Source: JAFGPJ01 sp964439135 (GTDB taxonomy: Bacteria > Planctomycetota > Phycisphaerae > Sedimentisphaerales > Anaerobacaceae). Taken from it: DNA of 26,028 nt. Positions 8,172 to 16,427 of the stretch are shown in pieces; the first letter of the stretch is position 1; every line of letters starts with the position of its first letter. The stretch covers positions 1 to 26,028 of the forward strand of contig CAYTNN010000043.1 in NCBI GenBank assembly GCA_964439135.1, in the 5' to 3' direction. The notes below the pieces were generated by a model. The model was not told the DNA's origin and made no database searches. It was given only the letters and a program-made list of their open reading frames with translations. A program made the translations under genes and the position numbers.

Positions 8172-9491
8172 TTACGCTTTCAGTTGAACATCTGTCATTT
8201 CCGTCGCAGTTTTATCGAGCCGGAAAGTGCCGATTAGCTTTTCGCCGTCTACTTGCGTGCTGACTTCATATTCTCCGAGGAAACCGCGGAATCGTGCGAT
8301 GCTCTCTGCGTTGGTAGTTGTCTCGGCCTGAGTCCACCATTTGCCTTTGATGAGGCGTTCTAATTCTTCATATGCGGGTTTAGGCGTCATATCCGCCCGG
8401 ACGAGGCCGGCCGGAGCTTGCTGCCACGCATTCTGGTCGGTGAAGTCCCACCATGTGATGGCCTCGACAGCCGGGTGCGAGAAAAGTACACGGTAAAACT
8501 CGGCGACCTGCTCGGCCTGACGTTTTTCACCCTCCGGCGTGGTCAGCCAGGCCTGTTGCGTCTTGGGGCCTGAAACCACAGTCGTCTCTGTAAAGTGCAG
8601 CGGTTTTCCGAATGTAGCAAACTGTTCACAGACTTCCCATGCCCGCTGGGCGCCCCAATATTTGCCGTGCATGTGCGATTGGATGCCGATAACGTCATAA
8701 AGCGGCTGCTTGGCCTCATCGGTTAATTGCGAAATCACCTTCTCGCCAAAAGCGGGATCGGTTCGATAATCGTTGATGATCAGCGTGGCTTTGGGATTGG
8801 CCTGCCGGGCCGCTTTGAACGCTTCGCGGACGTATGCCCCGACGCCCATTTTGCGTATAGCCTCGGTTAATATCGGCGCCTGCTTCTTGATTTGTTCCCG
8901 GTCGTAATGCGTGGCTTCGTTGACCACGTCCCAGATTTCGATGTCGTTTTTGAATCTCTCAACGCATCTGCCGATACGTTTAAGCTGAAGCTGCATTGCT
9001 TCGGCCGGTTCCTTCGGCAGCCACTGCGGGTCTACATAGTTCCAGGCAAGTGGATGGCCCTTGGTCGTGATGTTATGTGTCTTGCACCAGCGAACGATTT
9101 GGTCGGTACGCTCATCGTCCGGCTGGCCCTGCCGTCGCTCGTAATTCCACCAATAGAACGGCAGCGTAGCGAAGTTCAGAAGTGCCGCGAAGCGTTCTTC
9201 GTACGCAGCGTTGTCCTCCGGCGTCCTACATTGGCCCAGCTTGAAAATGTTGCAGCCGAACAGAAACTTGTGCTTCTTTTGTTCTATCTTTACGGCAAGG
9301 CCGTTCTGTAGCGATTTTCCATCCGGCCCGGCAAGTTTCAATACTGCATCGCCCTTCCGGTGCTTTTCAATACGGGCATCAGCCTGATCGAGAATCTCGT
9401 TTTTTTGCTCTGTCGCGGCAAACAGCGGCCTTGAAAATGCCGCCGAAGCCGCGGTAAATCCTGTCGCTTTTAGGAAATCACGCCGATTCAT
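8172..9491 (-). CDS. Tat-exported GH10 xylanase-like glycoside hydrolase
   Basis: It probably hydrolyses beta-1,4-xylan or a related plant or algal polysaccharide outside the cytoplasm. I place the start at ATG 9491, with AAAGGCGG 5 bases upstream, rather than at the in-frame ATG at 9512, which overlaps the upstream stop (ATGA). From 9491 the protein has 439 residues and begins MNRRDFLKATG, a twin-arginine signal with cleavage probably after LFAA (about 24-27). The GH10 barrel spans about residues 65-380. The acid/base glutamate is E192 in WDVVNEATHYD and the nucleophile is E302 in LHFTETTV. GHPLAWN at 145-151 and the late WWDFTDQNAW segment are also typical. The C-terminal 60 or so residues look like a small beta domain. 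Together with the upstream Tat-exported isomerase-fold protein it suggests an extracytoplasmic sugar-processing pair. Confidence 0.9.
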   Translation of the reverse strand: MNRRDFLKATGFTAASAAFSRPLFAATEQKNEILDQADARIEKHRKGDAVLKLAGPDGKSLQNGLAVKIEQKKHKFLFGCNIFKLGQCRTPEDNAAYEERFAALLNFATLPFYWWNYERRQGQPDDERTDQIVRWCKTHNITTKGHPLAWNYVDPQWLPKEPAEAMQLQLKRIGRCVERFKNDIEIWDVVNEATHYDREQIKKQAPILTEAIRKMGVGAYVREAFKAARQANPKATLIINDYRTDPAFGEKVISQLTDEAKQPLYDVIGIQSHMHGKYWGAQRAWEVCEQFATFGKPLHFTETTVVSGPKTQQAWLTTPEGEKRQAEQVAEFYRVLFSHPAVEAITWWDFTDQNAWQQAPAGLVRADMTPKPAYEELERLIKGKWWTQAETTTNAESIARFRGFLGEYEVSTQVDGEKLIGTFRLDKTATEMTDVQLKA

Positions 9492-9508
9492 ATAACCGCC
9501 TTTCCATC

Positions 9509-10945
9509 TCATACAGCTTCATTGACCATTTTAATGTCTTTGTATTTACAGAAAGAACCCAATTCCTTTGTGATATCTCCATAGCACGTTACTCGATGCA
9601 AGCCACTCGTCCAGTTCTTCCACAGTTTCTCAATATCGCCATCCACTTTGACGGTGATCTTGGTCCGGCAGCCTCTGTCCACGTCGGGCGCATCGATAAT
9701 CTCACCGGTGAAGTACGGTATGAAGTCGGTACCGACCAGTTTGGCCTGGGTGACCTTCCGGCCGATCTGCATAAACACCTGCGGGGTAACTCCTTCCCTT
9801 CTTTCCATAACCGTTCGTAACTTGTACGGAGCAGCGGGCCCATCCGGACCATCCATTTTCGTCGTTCCCAGACAGTGAGCCAGAATGATACCGTTCTTGG
9901 ATTCATCCACCGTCGGATCGCTGATAAAGCCGGGCTTGCCGACCAGCCCCTGTATGATTATGTGAGTCATTGCGCTCTGTAAATCCGATTCACAGATACC
10001 ACCTAAGCCCATGTTATTGAGCCTCGTAAATCCAACACAAGGGTAAGCGGGCAGCTTGATTGTTTTGTCCCACATGGTGCCATAGCAGTCGATAGTCAGC
10101 ACAGTCGCGTTTTCCTCATTCAGCATGTTCTCAAAGGCAAGCGCCAGTTTGCAGGACTTGAATACCTCACCCGGAGATGGTTCGACAACCTCCTTTGCTT
10201 CTCTGATCCAGCGTTCGGTCTCCGTTTTGGCGTCTCTGTCACTTACAGCGTCATAAGCGTCGAGCACCTGCTGACGCTCGATTCGTTTGATCTCGGTTCC
10301 GAACTTGTCCTTCATGGCGTTCGCATAATCGTCGAAGTTCCGGGTCGTAAGGTTCAGGACTTTGGCTTCTCTCAGATGATGAATCGCATGGAAAGGCCTT
10401 ATGGCAACCGCCAACTGGCTGTAGTCGCTTGTGAGCATGCATTCGAGTTTGGATCCTATTTCCTGCTTCTGTACAGATCCTAATCCCGTCCAACCGTGAC
10501 CGGAATACGGGGCGGCAAAAATGACCGTGGGTTTACCGACGCTGAGTATTTCATTGAGAATCGGCCAGACGCCGATGTTGAAATGTATTGCCAGGATTCC
10601 GTCAACACCCTCCAGCTTGCTTTTTAGCGGCTTTATCTGATCCGCGGTTGAAACCAGTTGGTCGATCACGAATTCGACGTCCGACAGTTCGCCTTTAAGC
10701 TTCGCAAACTCGGATTCATAAAATGCAATCTCTTTTTTGAAATCCATTCTTGGCTCGGGCCACAGGCCGTGCGAGGTACCCATGTAAATTCTGGCGACTT
10801 TGACTTTTGTTCCCCGGCAGCCCGGACTGATGAGTTTCGAACCTCTTGAACCGGCGCCGAATACAAGGCTCGAACCGCCAAGGCATAGAGCACTTCCCGC
10901 TACTGACAATTGAATGAATTCTCTCCTGTTTATCTCTTTGTTCAT
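9509..10945 (-). CDS. Tat-exported L-fucose/L-arabinose isomerase-fold protein
   Basis: The 478-residue protein (start at ATG 10945, with AAAGGAGAG 6 bases upstream, preferred over the longer form from 10999) begins with a twin-arginine signal, NRREFIQLSVAGSA, so it should leave the cytoplasm. The body resembles the FucI/AraA superfamily: an alpha/beta N-terminal part, then GFTRLNNMGLGGICESD, a metal-site-like segment, and a C-terminal GLHRVTCYGD. E319 and D343 are 24 residues apart, the same spacing I recall for metal ligands E337 and D361 of E. coli FucI, and H450 fits the third ligand. It may therefore keep metal and sugar binding. Cytoplasmic isomerases of this fold act on free sugars, so the real substrate of this exported form is unknown. 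It is encoded directly upstream of the xylanase. The exact function is uncertain. Confidence 0.72.
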   Translation of the reverse strand: MNKEINRREFIQLSVAGSALCLGGSSLVFGAGSRGSKLISPGCRGTKVKVARIYMGTSHGLWPEPRMDFKKEIAFYESEFAKLKGELSDVEFVIDQLVSTADQIKPLKSKLEGVDGILAIHFNIGVWPILNEILSVGKPTVIFAAPYSGHGWTGLGSVQKQEIGSKLECMLTSDYSQLAVAIRPFHAIHHLREAKVLNLTTRNFDDYANAMKDKFGTEIKRIERQQVLDAYDAVSDRDAKTETERWIREAKEVVEPSPGEVFKSCKLALAFENMLNEENATVLTIDCYGTMWDKTIKLPAYPCVGFTRLNNMGLGGICESDLQSAMTHIIIQGLVGKPGFISDPTVDESKNGIILAHCLGTTKMDGPDGPAAPYKLRTVMERREGVTPQVFMQIGRKVTQAKLVGTDFIPYFTGEIIDAPDVDRGCRTKITVKVDGDIEKLWKNWTSGLHRVTCYGDITKELGSFCKYKDIKMVNEAV

Positions 10946-11018
10946 TTTTCTCTCCTTTTTGCGTTTTCGTTGAACTTCCCGCCGGATAGGAGCATCCAAA
11001 CCTGCGCCTGTCCGCCGG

Positions 11019-13169
11019 CTAAATATCCACCTCTGAAAGGTTGGCGTATTTTACCATGAGTGATTTTGTCTGTCCAGAATTGAATCTGATGGCAACGACG
11101 CTGTTTTCGCCCATATCGAGAAACTGTTTGATTCTGCCGAGGCCGAATTTTTCATGCCGGACCAGTTGACCCTTCTTGAAACGCGGCACGGTTTGGCTTG
11201 GGAGGTCATATTCATGATGGTCATCAATATCAATGTCGTCATCAATGTCGTCATGCCGGGCTTGTTCGGTGAAGTTTGTGCCGAGCTCGAAGAGAAATTG
11301 GGACGGTATGGTTCGCAGGAACTGGCCTCGCACGGTTCGGTAGCGGGCGTAACTGATAAACAAATCCGTTTTGGCACGCGTAATACCGACAAAAAAGAGT
11401 CTGCGCTCCTCCTCCAATTGTTCATCATCCTCGCCTGTACTTCTTTCGTGCGGCAGTAAACCGGCTTCGACGCCAGTGATAAAGGTGTGTTCGAATTCGA
11501 GTCCCTTTGCAGCGTGCAGTGTCATCAGCGCAACACGGTCGCTGGCGGCGTCGTAGGCATCGGTGTCACTGAAGAGCGATATTTGCTGGAGATAGTCGAG
11601 CAGCGAAGGCTCCTCGGCCTGCTTGTCATACTCGGCGGCGCTGTTTATCAGTTCGTTGAGGTTCTCCAGCGCGTTCAGACCATCAGGACCGCCGGCAGCA
11701 AGAGATTCAGCCATGCCCGATTCGGTAAAGACACGCTCGGCGAGCGGTGCTACCTTGCCGGCTACGTCTTTGGCGAACTGTTGGAGCATGTTGACAAAAA
11801 CGGTGAGCTTGGCTTTCGCTGCTTTGGAAAGAGACTCGATATCATTGGATTTCTTAAGTGCCTCGAAGAAGCTGATATTGTACCGGGCGGCATAAGCTGA
11901 GACCCTGTCGGTTGTCACTTTTCCTATGCCGCGGGCGGGCGTGTTGATGATACGCAAAAGTGCGATTTCATCGCTGGGATTGACGAGGACTTTTAAGTAA
12001 GCGAGCAGGTCGCGGATTTCTTTTCTTCTGTAGAATTCCACGCCCCGAACAATCTGGTATGGCATTTTATTGCGGATGAATGCCTCTTCGAGCGCGCGGC
12101 TCTGGGCATTGACACGATAGAATATCGCAATGTCGTTAAGAGAAGCGCCTTTGCCGGTCAGCTCTTTTATCTGCTGAGCAACGGCGTGGGCTTCTTCGTT
12201 CTCATCTTCGAATCCCGTAACACGAATACTCTCGCCCTCGGGTTTTGTAGGGATGAGCTTTTTGATTTTCCTGTTCCGGTTAAACGCAATCAAATGATCC
12301 GCCACAGCGAGAATATTCGCTGTGCTGCGAAAATTCTCTTCGAGCTTGACAACGACAGCATCGGGCCAGTCGCTTTCGAAGGCCATTATGTTGCGGATGT
12401 CGGCGCCGCGCCAGCGATAAATGGACTGGTCCGGATCGCCGGTCGCACAAATATTATTATGGTTCGAAGCAAGGGCTTTGGCGATTGAATACTGGGCGTG
12501 GTTTGTGTCCTGATACTCGTCGATGAGCAGATATTTGAAACGATCGCCAAGCTCACGGCAGACATCGGGACAGTCCCGCAGCAGAAAGGCCGTTTTCATA
12601 AGCAGGTCGTCAAAATCGAGCCCGTTCAGTTCGCCAAGGATATTCTGGTAGCTCAGATATATTTCAGCCAGTTTGATGGAAAAAAAGTCGAACGCGTCGG
12701 TCTTGAACGTTTCGGTGTCGATCAGCTTGTTCTTAAGCGTGGAAATCGCATCGAGCATTCGGGCAGGAGAAAAATTTGTGGTATCCAGTTTGCAATTTTT
12801 AACCGCCTGCTTGATACATCTGGCCTGGTCGGAGCTGTCATAGATGCTGAAGTTCGTATGAATTCCGGCCTGATCCGCATACTGGCGAAGGATCCTGACA
12901 CACAAAGAATGGAACGTGCTGATATACGCGCCGGCCGAAGCGCCAAGAGTGAATGCCCTTTGGCGCATCTCCTCGGCGGCCTTGTTGGTGAAGGTTATCG
13001 CACAGATATTATATGGCCGAACGCCTGAATCGATGAGGGCTGCGATTCGATATGTGATGACGCGGGTTTTGCCGCTGCCCGGGCCGGCAAGAACAAGCAG
13101 CGGCCCTTCAGTATGAAAGACAGCTTTTCTTTGTGAATCTGTCAATTGTTGCGAGAGAGTATTGTGCAT
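11019..13169 (-). CDS. pcrA: PcrA/UvrD/Rep-family ATP-dependent DNA helicase
   Basis: This is a superfamily 1A 3'-5' DNA helicase that acts in repair and in clearing replication and transcription blocks. The 716 residues show motif I AGPGSGKT at 28-35, motif Ia ITFTNKAAEEM at 58-68, motif II LLIDEYQDTN at 214-223, motif III GDPDQSIYRWRGA at 244-256 and motif VI VGITRAKTDLF near 597. The last 60 or so residues (KKGQLVRHEKFGLGRI onward) form the Tudor-like C-terminal module of PcrA, which favours PcrA over Rep. Between helicase core and C-terminal module is a very acidic run (DDIDDDIDIDDHHEYD) encoded by a short tandem repeat. It follows the TPR-like membrane protein gene by 30 bases with only a weak ribosome site. 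The repair function does not obviously relate to the membrane genes upstream. Confidence 0.95.
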   Translation of the reverse strand: MHNTLSQQLTDSQRKAVFHTEGPLLVLAGPGSGKTRVITYRIAALIDSGVRPYNICAITFTNKAAEEMRQRAFTLGASAGAYISTFHSLCVRILRQYADQAGIHTNFSIYDSSDQARCIKQAVKNCKLDTTNFSPARMLDAISTLKNKLIDTETFKTDAFDFFSIKLAEIYLSYQNILGELNGLDFDDLLMKTAFLLRDCPDVCRELGDRFKYLLIDEYQDTNHAQYSIAKALASNHNNICATGDPDQSIYRWRGADIRNIMAFESDWPDAVVVKLEENFRSTANILAVADHLIAFNRNRKIKKLIPTKPEGESIRVTGFEDENEEAHAVAQQIKELTGKGASLNDIAIFYRVNAQSRALEEAFIRNKMPYQIVRGVEFYRRKEIRDLLAYLKVLVNPSDEIALLRIINTPARGIGKVTTDRVSAYAARYNISFFEALKKSNDIESLSKAAKAKLTVFVNMLQQFAKDVAGKVAPLAERVFTESGMAESLAAGGPDGLNALENLNELINSAAEYDKQAEEPSLLDYLQQISLFSDTDAYDAASDRVALMTLHAAKGLEFEHTFITGVEAGLLPHERSTGEDDEQLEEERRLFFVGITRAKTDLFISYARYRTVRGQFLRTIPSQFLFELGTNFTEQARHDDIDDDIDIDDHHEYDLPSQTVPRFKKGQLVRHEKFGLGRIKQFLDMGENSVVAIRFNSGQTKSLMVKYANLSEVDI
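11221..11255. repeat. short tandem repeat inside the helicase gene
   Basis: About three imperfect copies of a TCATCAATGTCG-like unit lie in frame inside the helicase coding sequence and encode the Asp/Ile-rich acidic linker. Units of 12 bases keep the frame, so copy-number changes would only alter linker length. Confidence 0.6.
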
Positions 13170-13199
13170 CCGCCAAAACGCTCATATCTGTGAAGCTCA

Positions 13200-15032
13200 C
13201 TATTCAAAGCTTTTAATCAATTCCTGCTCCTGCTGCCTGACCGTATTTATCTGCTGCTCCAGATCTTTTTTCCAGGGCTTGAGCTTCTCGGCAAGCTCGG
13301 GCCGTTCGACTTCTATTCGTGCAAGCAGACTCAACCTCAAGTCGGGTACGAATTGCCGGTCATCCAGGAAATCTCTAAGTGCGAGATATTGTAAAACTTT
13401 AAAGTCGGGAAGGTCAATCCTGTTTTCATCCAGATATTTCTTCTGGTAATAGTCGTGAATTTCTTTCGCCAGGTTTTCTCTGCCGGATGACGTCTCATCG
13501 TCGCGAATTGCATACAGAAAGAAACTTTCCCTAAGCAGGAGGATTACCTGTTCTTTTGCATCGGGTAGACCTATCGACTCTAATTCCTCAACGAAACGCT
13601 TCCTTGCAAATTCCACCAACGGAACCTTGAATTCAGGAAAGTCATAGAGTTTTCTTAATTGATCATATATTTGTTGTGCTTTTTGTTTATGCCCTGATTG
13701 GTAAAAGGACAGCACGGCATTCTTGAGCATATTGCGGTGCCCGTTTTGAAGGGATACTAAAGTAGTGCCATCCTTTTCGTCTTTATATTTATCGAGAACC
13801 GCTAAAAAAGACTTATTGTACGTATCGAACATTCTCAGATCCGGCCGCAAAAATACTTCCTTGAATATTTGCGTCTGAGATTCCTGTGAACCTTCGACAG
13901 GCACCTTAAGCTGCATGTCACGGATAAACATCTTGCCGTTGCGGAACAGGTTCTGCAAGCTATGACCGACGATACGGTCGGTATTGGTTTCAGTAATATC
14001 AATCTCGCGGGACTGTTCTCTGGCGGTTATCTGCAAGCCCTTGATGCCCCAGTAAATGGCGTGACTGTCGGGGAGCCGCCAATCCAGAGGCAAATGCGTA
14101 TTCGGGTCGGCGAAGTCAATTGGACCATAGGTCTTGTTCAGATTACTCATTAAAACCGGATCGAGTTTCCAGATTTTACGCAACTGCCGGGCTTTGGCGA
14201 AAAGGTCGAATTTCTTCAGGGCATCCGAGCCTCTAAAATCATCTATAGTTTCGCCGGCTTTGGCGTTAAATCTGCCGGAGTTTTGGCGCAGCGACAGGTA
14301 ATTGTTTACGAACTCATCGTCATCGGAAAAAGTGTTATCTGATGATTTTAAGGCTTTGACCAGCGATGCCACATTCGGGTCCTTAACAATCTCCTGGAAG
14401 CTAACCGGAGCTTCGGCAAGAGCGTCAAAATACCGGTTGTCCTGTGAACCGAGCTGGTTATCTTCCGAACTAAGCAGCGGCTCCATGGACATAGCTAATT
14501 GAAGCTTGTAATATTTGTGCGCATCGTCCGAGACGCCTCCGATTTTGTGCTGGAATATCCGGGCCAGCTCGCGGTAAAGCGTTATGTTCTTGAGTTTGTA
14601 CTTATCGATGGCCTCGTCGCGAAGCAGCTCGTAGCCGTTTCTCACCCATCGCCACCGCTGGTCGGGCTGGGTCGCGGGTATGGCGACCGAAATGTTATAA
14701 GCCATATTCCATGCGTGGAATTCCCAGACCGATGCGAAACGAGGCTGCAGGATGGTTATCCATTCCGCAAGCTGCCTTGCGTCGAAGAACTGCCCCTCGT
14801 CTTTCAGCTTGTCGGCCCGCATCCATAAAACATCCACGACGAGGCCGCGAAAAGCGCCCGTCGCTATGGTTGCAAACGCCAGCGAGGGCGGCATATTTTC
14901 AGGTGTATCTATTATCAGGCCCATATCCTGACGCTGGCGATTTATGGGATCGAGCTGCATACCTGCCGCAATAAGCAGACCGACTGCAAGAGCAATACAT
15001 GAAAACCAGATTATTATATCACGCAAACGCAT
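13200..15032 (-). CDS. membrane-anchored helical (TPR-like) protein of unknown function
   Basis: I do not recognise a characterised family. From ATG 15032 the protein has 610 residues. An in-frame TTG at 15065 is an alternative start; the ATG has AAGGA close upstream but with short spacing, so the choice is uncertain. One hydrophobic segment at about 7-25 anchors it, and the rest is probably extracytoplasmic. A conserved-looking block near 58-115 contains GAFRGLVVDVLWMRADKL and LQPRFASVWEFHAWNMAYNI. It resembles TPR-like proteins I recall from planctomycetes and related phyla, often next to ABC exporters. The remainder is charged, helical and without cysteine pairs or catalytic motifs, ending in a coiled-coil-like KKDLEQQINTVRQQEQELI. 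The gene follows the ABC ATPase and permease by 36 bases, suggesting an accessory scaffold for that transporter. Confidence 0.75.
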   Translation of the reverse strand: MRLRDIIIWFSCIALAVGLLIAAGMQLDPINRQRQDMGLIIDTPENMPPSLAFATIATGAFRGLVVDVLWMRADKLKDEGQFFDARQLAEWITILQPRFASVWEFHAWNMAYNISVAIPATQPDQRWRWVRNGYELLRDEAIDKYKLKNITLYRELARIFQHKIGGVSDDAHKYYKLQLAMSMEPLLSSEDNQLGSQDNRYFDALAEAPVSFQEIVKDPNVASLVKALKSSDNTFSDDDEFVNNYLSLRQNSGRFNAKAGETIDDFRGSDALKKFDLFAKARQLRKIWKLDPVLMSNLNKTYGPIDFADPNTHLPLDWRLPDSHAIYWGIKGLQITAREQSREIDITETNTDRIVGHSLQNLFRNGKMFIRDMQLKVPVEGSQESQTQIFKEVFLRPDLRMFDTYNKSFLAVLDKYKDEKDGTTLVSLQNGHRNMLKNAVLSFYQSGHKQKAQQIYDQLRKLYDFPEFKVPLVEFARKRFVEELESIGLPDAKEQVILLLRESFFLYAIRDDETSSGRENLAKEIHDYYQKKYLDENRIDLPDFKVLQYLALRDFLDDRQFVPDLRLSLLARIEVERPELAEKLKPWKKDLEQQINTVRQQEQELIKSFE

Positions 15033-15068
15033 AGTCCTTGTTTTGTGTGCTGTATTACACCTCAAACT

Positions 15069-16427
15069 TTATACGGTGATCTTGGCTATTTCTCGATAAC
15101 TGAAAATAATCAGGGACAATATCAGAACCAAAAACGCTTTAATACAAACCATAAAAACGGCACATTTGGCCAATAAAGACCAGCTTATCAATCGCGCAGG
15201 GACCAGTAATTTTGTCGGATTAAACTTGTCGAACTGCGGCAGGAGCTGGATTAACCATTTAATGCTATAAGAGTAGACTGCACCGATGTCTTTACTCAGG
15301 AAGCTAAAGGACTCGAGAACGAAACCGCTGAAACTTGCCGTAAAGAAGATCACAAAACAGAATAATATCGCCACGGGGAACGAGAGAAAAGACGCTGCTA
15401 ATACGCCCAAACAAGCCAGGAAAATCAGACGAAAAAGGATCAGCAGGACGGCTCTAATGAAATTGTTGCTGAACGAGTCGGCCTTATAAAGCACCTCCAG
15501 GCCGTCCGGCGGGAAGATAATCGCCACGCTGTTCAGCCGCGGATCATTTATGAATCCGACGGCCAAATGACCGTGTTCCGGCACAACTTCAGCGGGAATT
15601 TTTATTTCGTGAGCATCCCGGACGGAGTGCTTGATCACCTCGTCATAAATCGGTGTTTTGCTTTGCGTGCCGTATTTGAAGTACTGGTAGTCACCTACGA
15701 GCCATCTGCCCCAGACCTGAGAATCGGGCGGATTAACCGAGACGTCGTATTTGAATCTTATAAACAAGCTGTCGGAAAGGGGTTTGACGTTCTCGAACTC
15801 CCACAGCAACGGCTGCCCGACACCGGCGGCTCGCTTGGCGAGTTGTGCCTGCTGGGTAAGCTGGGCGATGATTTCTTCTCGTGGTACATTGGCAGGTAAT
15901 TCGCCCCTTCGCTTGAGCTCCGTATATTTATCTGTTACTTCCTGGGTAACGTCGACCTCGGGGACAGTTAATGATGCTCTCGCGGTGTAAAATTCATTGT
16001 TAGCCTCGATAAGCTCGGCCTCGGATGCTTTAATGAATTTCGGCATGTAAATAGTAATTGTGTATATTATAGCTGAAAACAGGACGAGCAGGATGACGTC
16101 CAGCGTTATGACTCCGAGCAGTTTGCCCATGATGAACTGGAAACGGCGAATGGGCTTGGTAATAACGGTGTATATTTGTCTCTGGTCGATGTCACTTGTT
16201 ACCGAATAGATAGAAATGATGATTGTGAGTATGCAGAGCAGAAAGCTCATCAGCGAAAGAGCGTAGCTGACAAAGGTCTGCAGCCTGCCCTTCAATGTCT
16301 CATCGCCTGTCGTGGTAAAACCAAGAACCGGCAGCAGGACAAAGAGAATGATTGTAAAGACAACGGCTACTTTAATCCGCAAAGCCTGCTTTATAGTATT
16401 TATGGCGACAGCCCAGATCCTACGCAT
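15069..16427 (-). CDS. ABC-2 type transporter permease with large extracytoplasmic domain
   Basis: This is the membrane subunit of an ABC exporter, partner of the ATPase encoded upstream. The start is placed at ATG 16427 (MRRIWAVAINTIKQALR), with AGGAG 9 bases upstream; it overlaps the ATPase stop by 8 bases (ATGCGTAG), implying coupled translation. In the 452-residue product, hydrophobic segments lie at about 20-37, 53-75, 103-127, 324-345, 350-370 and 421-442. Between the third and fourth is a roughly 195-residue hydrophilic domain that should face outward and contains paired charged helices and a beta-rich part. The cytoplasmic motif YTVITKPIRRFQFIMGKLLG matches the corresponding segment of the plus-strand permease at 24206. 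The substrate is unknown. NosY-like and Gld-like permeases are possible relatives. Confidence 0.87.
   Translation of the reverse strand: MRRIWAVAINTIKQALRIKVAVVFTIILFVLLPVLGFTTTGDETLKGRLQTFVSYALSLMSFLLCILTIIISIYSVTSDIDQRQIYTVITKPIRRFQFIMGKLLGVITLDVILLVLFSAIIYTITIYMPKFIKASEAELIEANNEFYTARASLTVPEVDVTQEVTDKYTELKRRGELPANVPREEIIAQLTQQAQLAKRAAGVGQPLLWEFENVKPLSDSLFIRFKYDVSVNPPDSQVWGRWLVGDYQYFKYGTQSKTPIYDEVIKHSVRDAHEIKIPAEVVPEHGHLAVGFINDPRLNSVAIIFPPDGLEVLYKADSFSNNFIRAVLLILFRLIFLACLGVLAASFLSFPVAILFCFVIFFTASFSGFVLESFSFLSKDIGAVYSYSIKWLIQLLPQFDKFNPTKLLVPARLISWSLLAKCAVFMVCIKAFLVLILSLIIFSYREIAKITV

Noticed and set aside
10860..10900. Possible lipobox around the cysteine in the Tat signal of the isomerase-fold protein
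   Set aside because: The residue before the cysteine is Leu, not Gly, Ala or Ser, so it does not fit a lipoprotein cleavage site.
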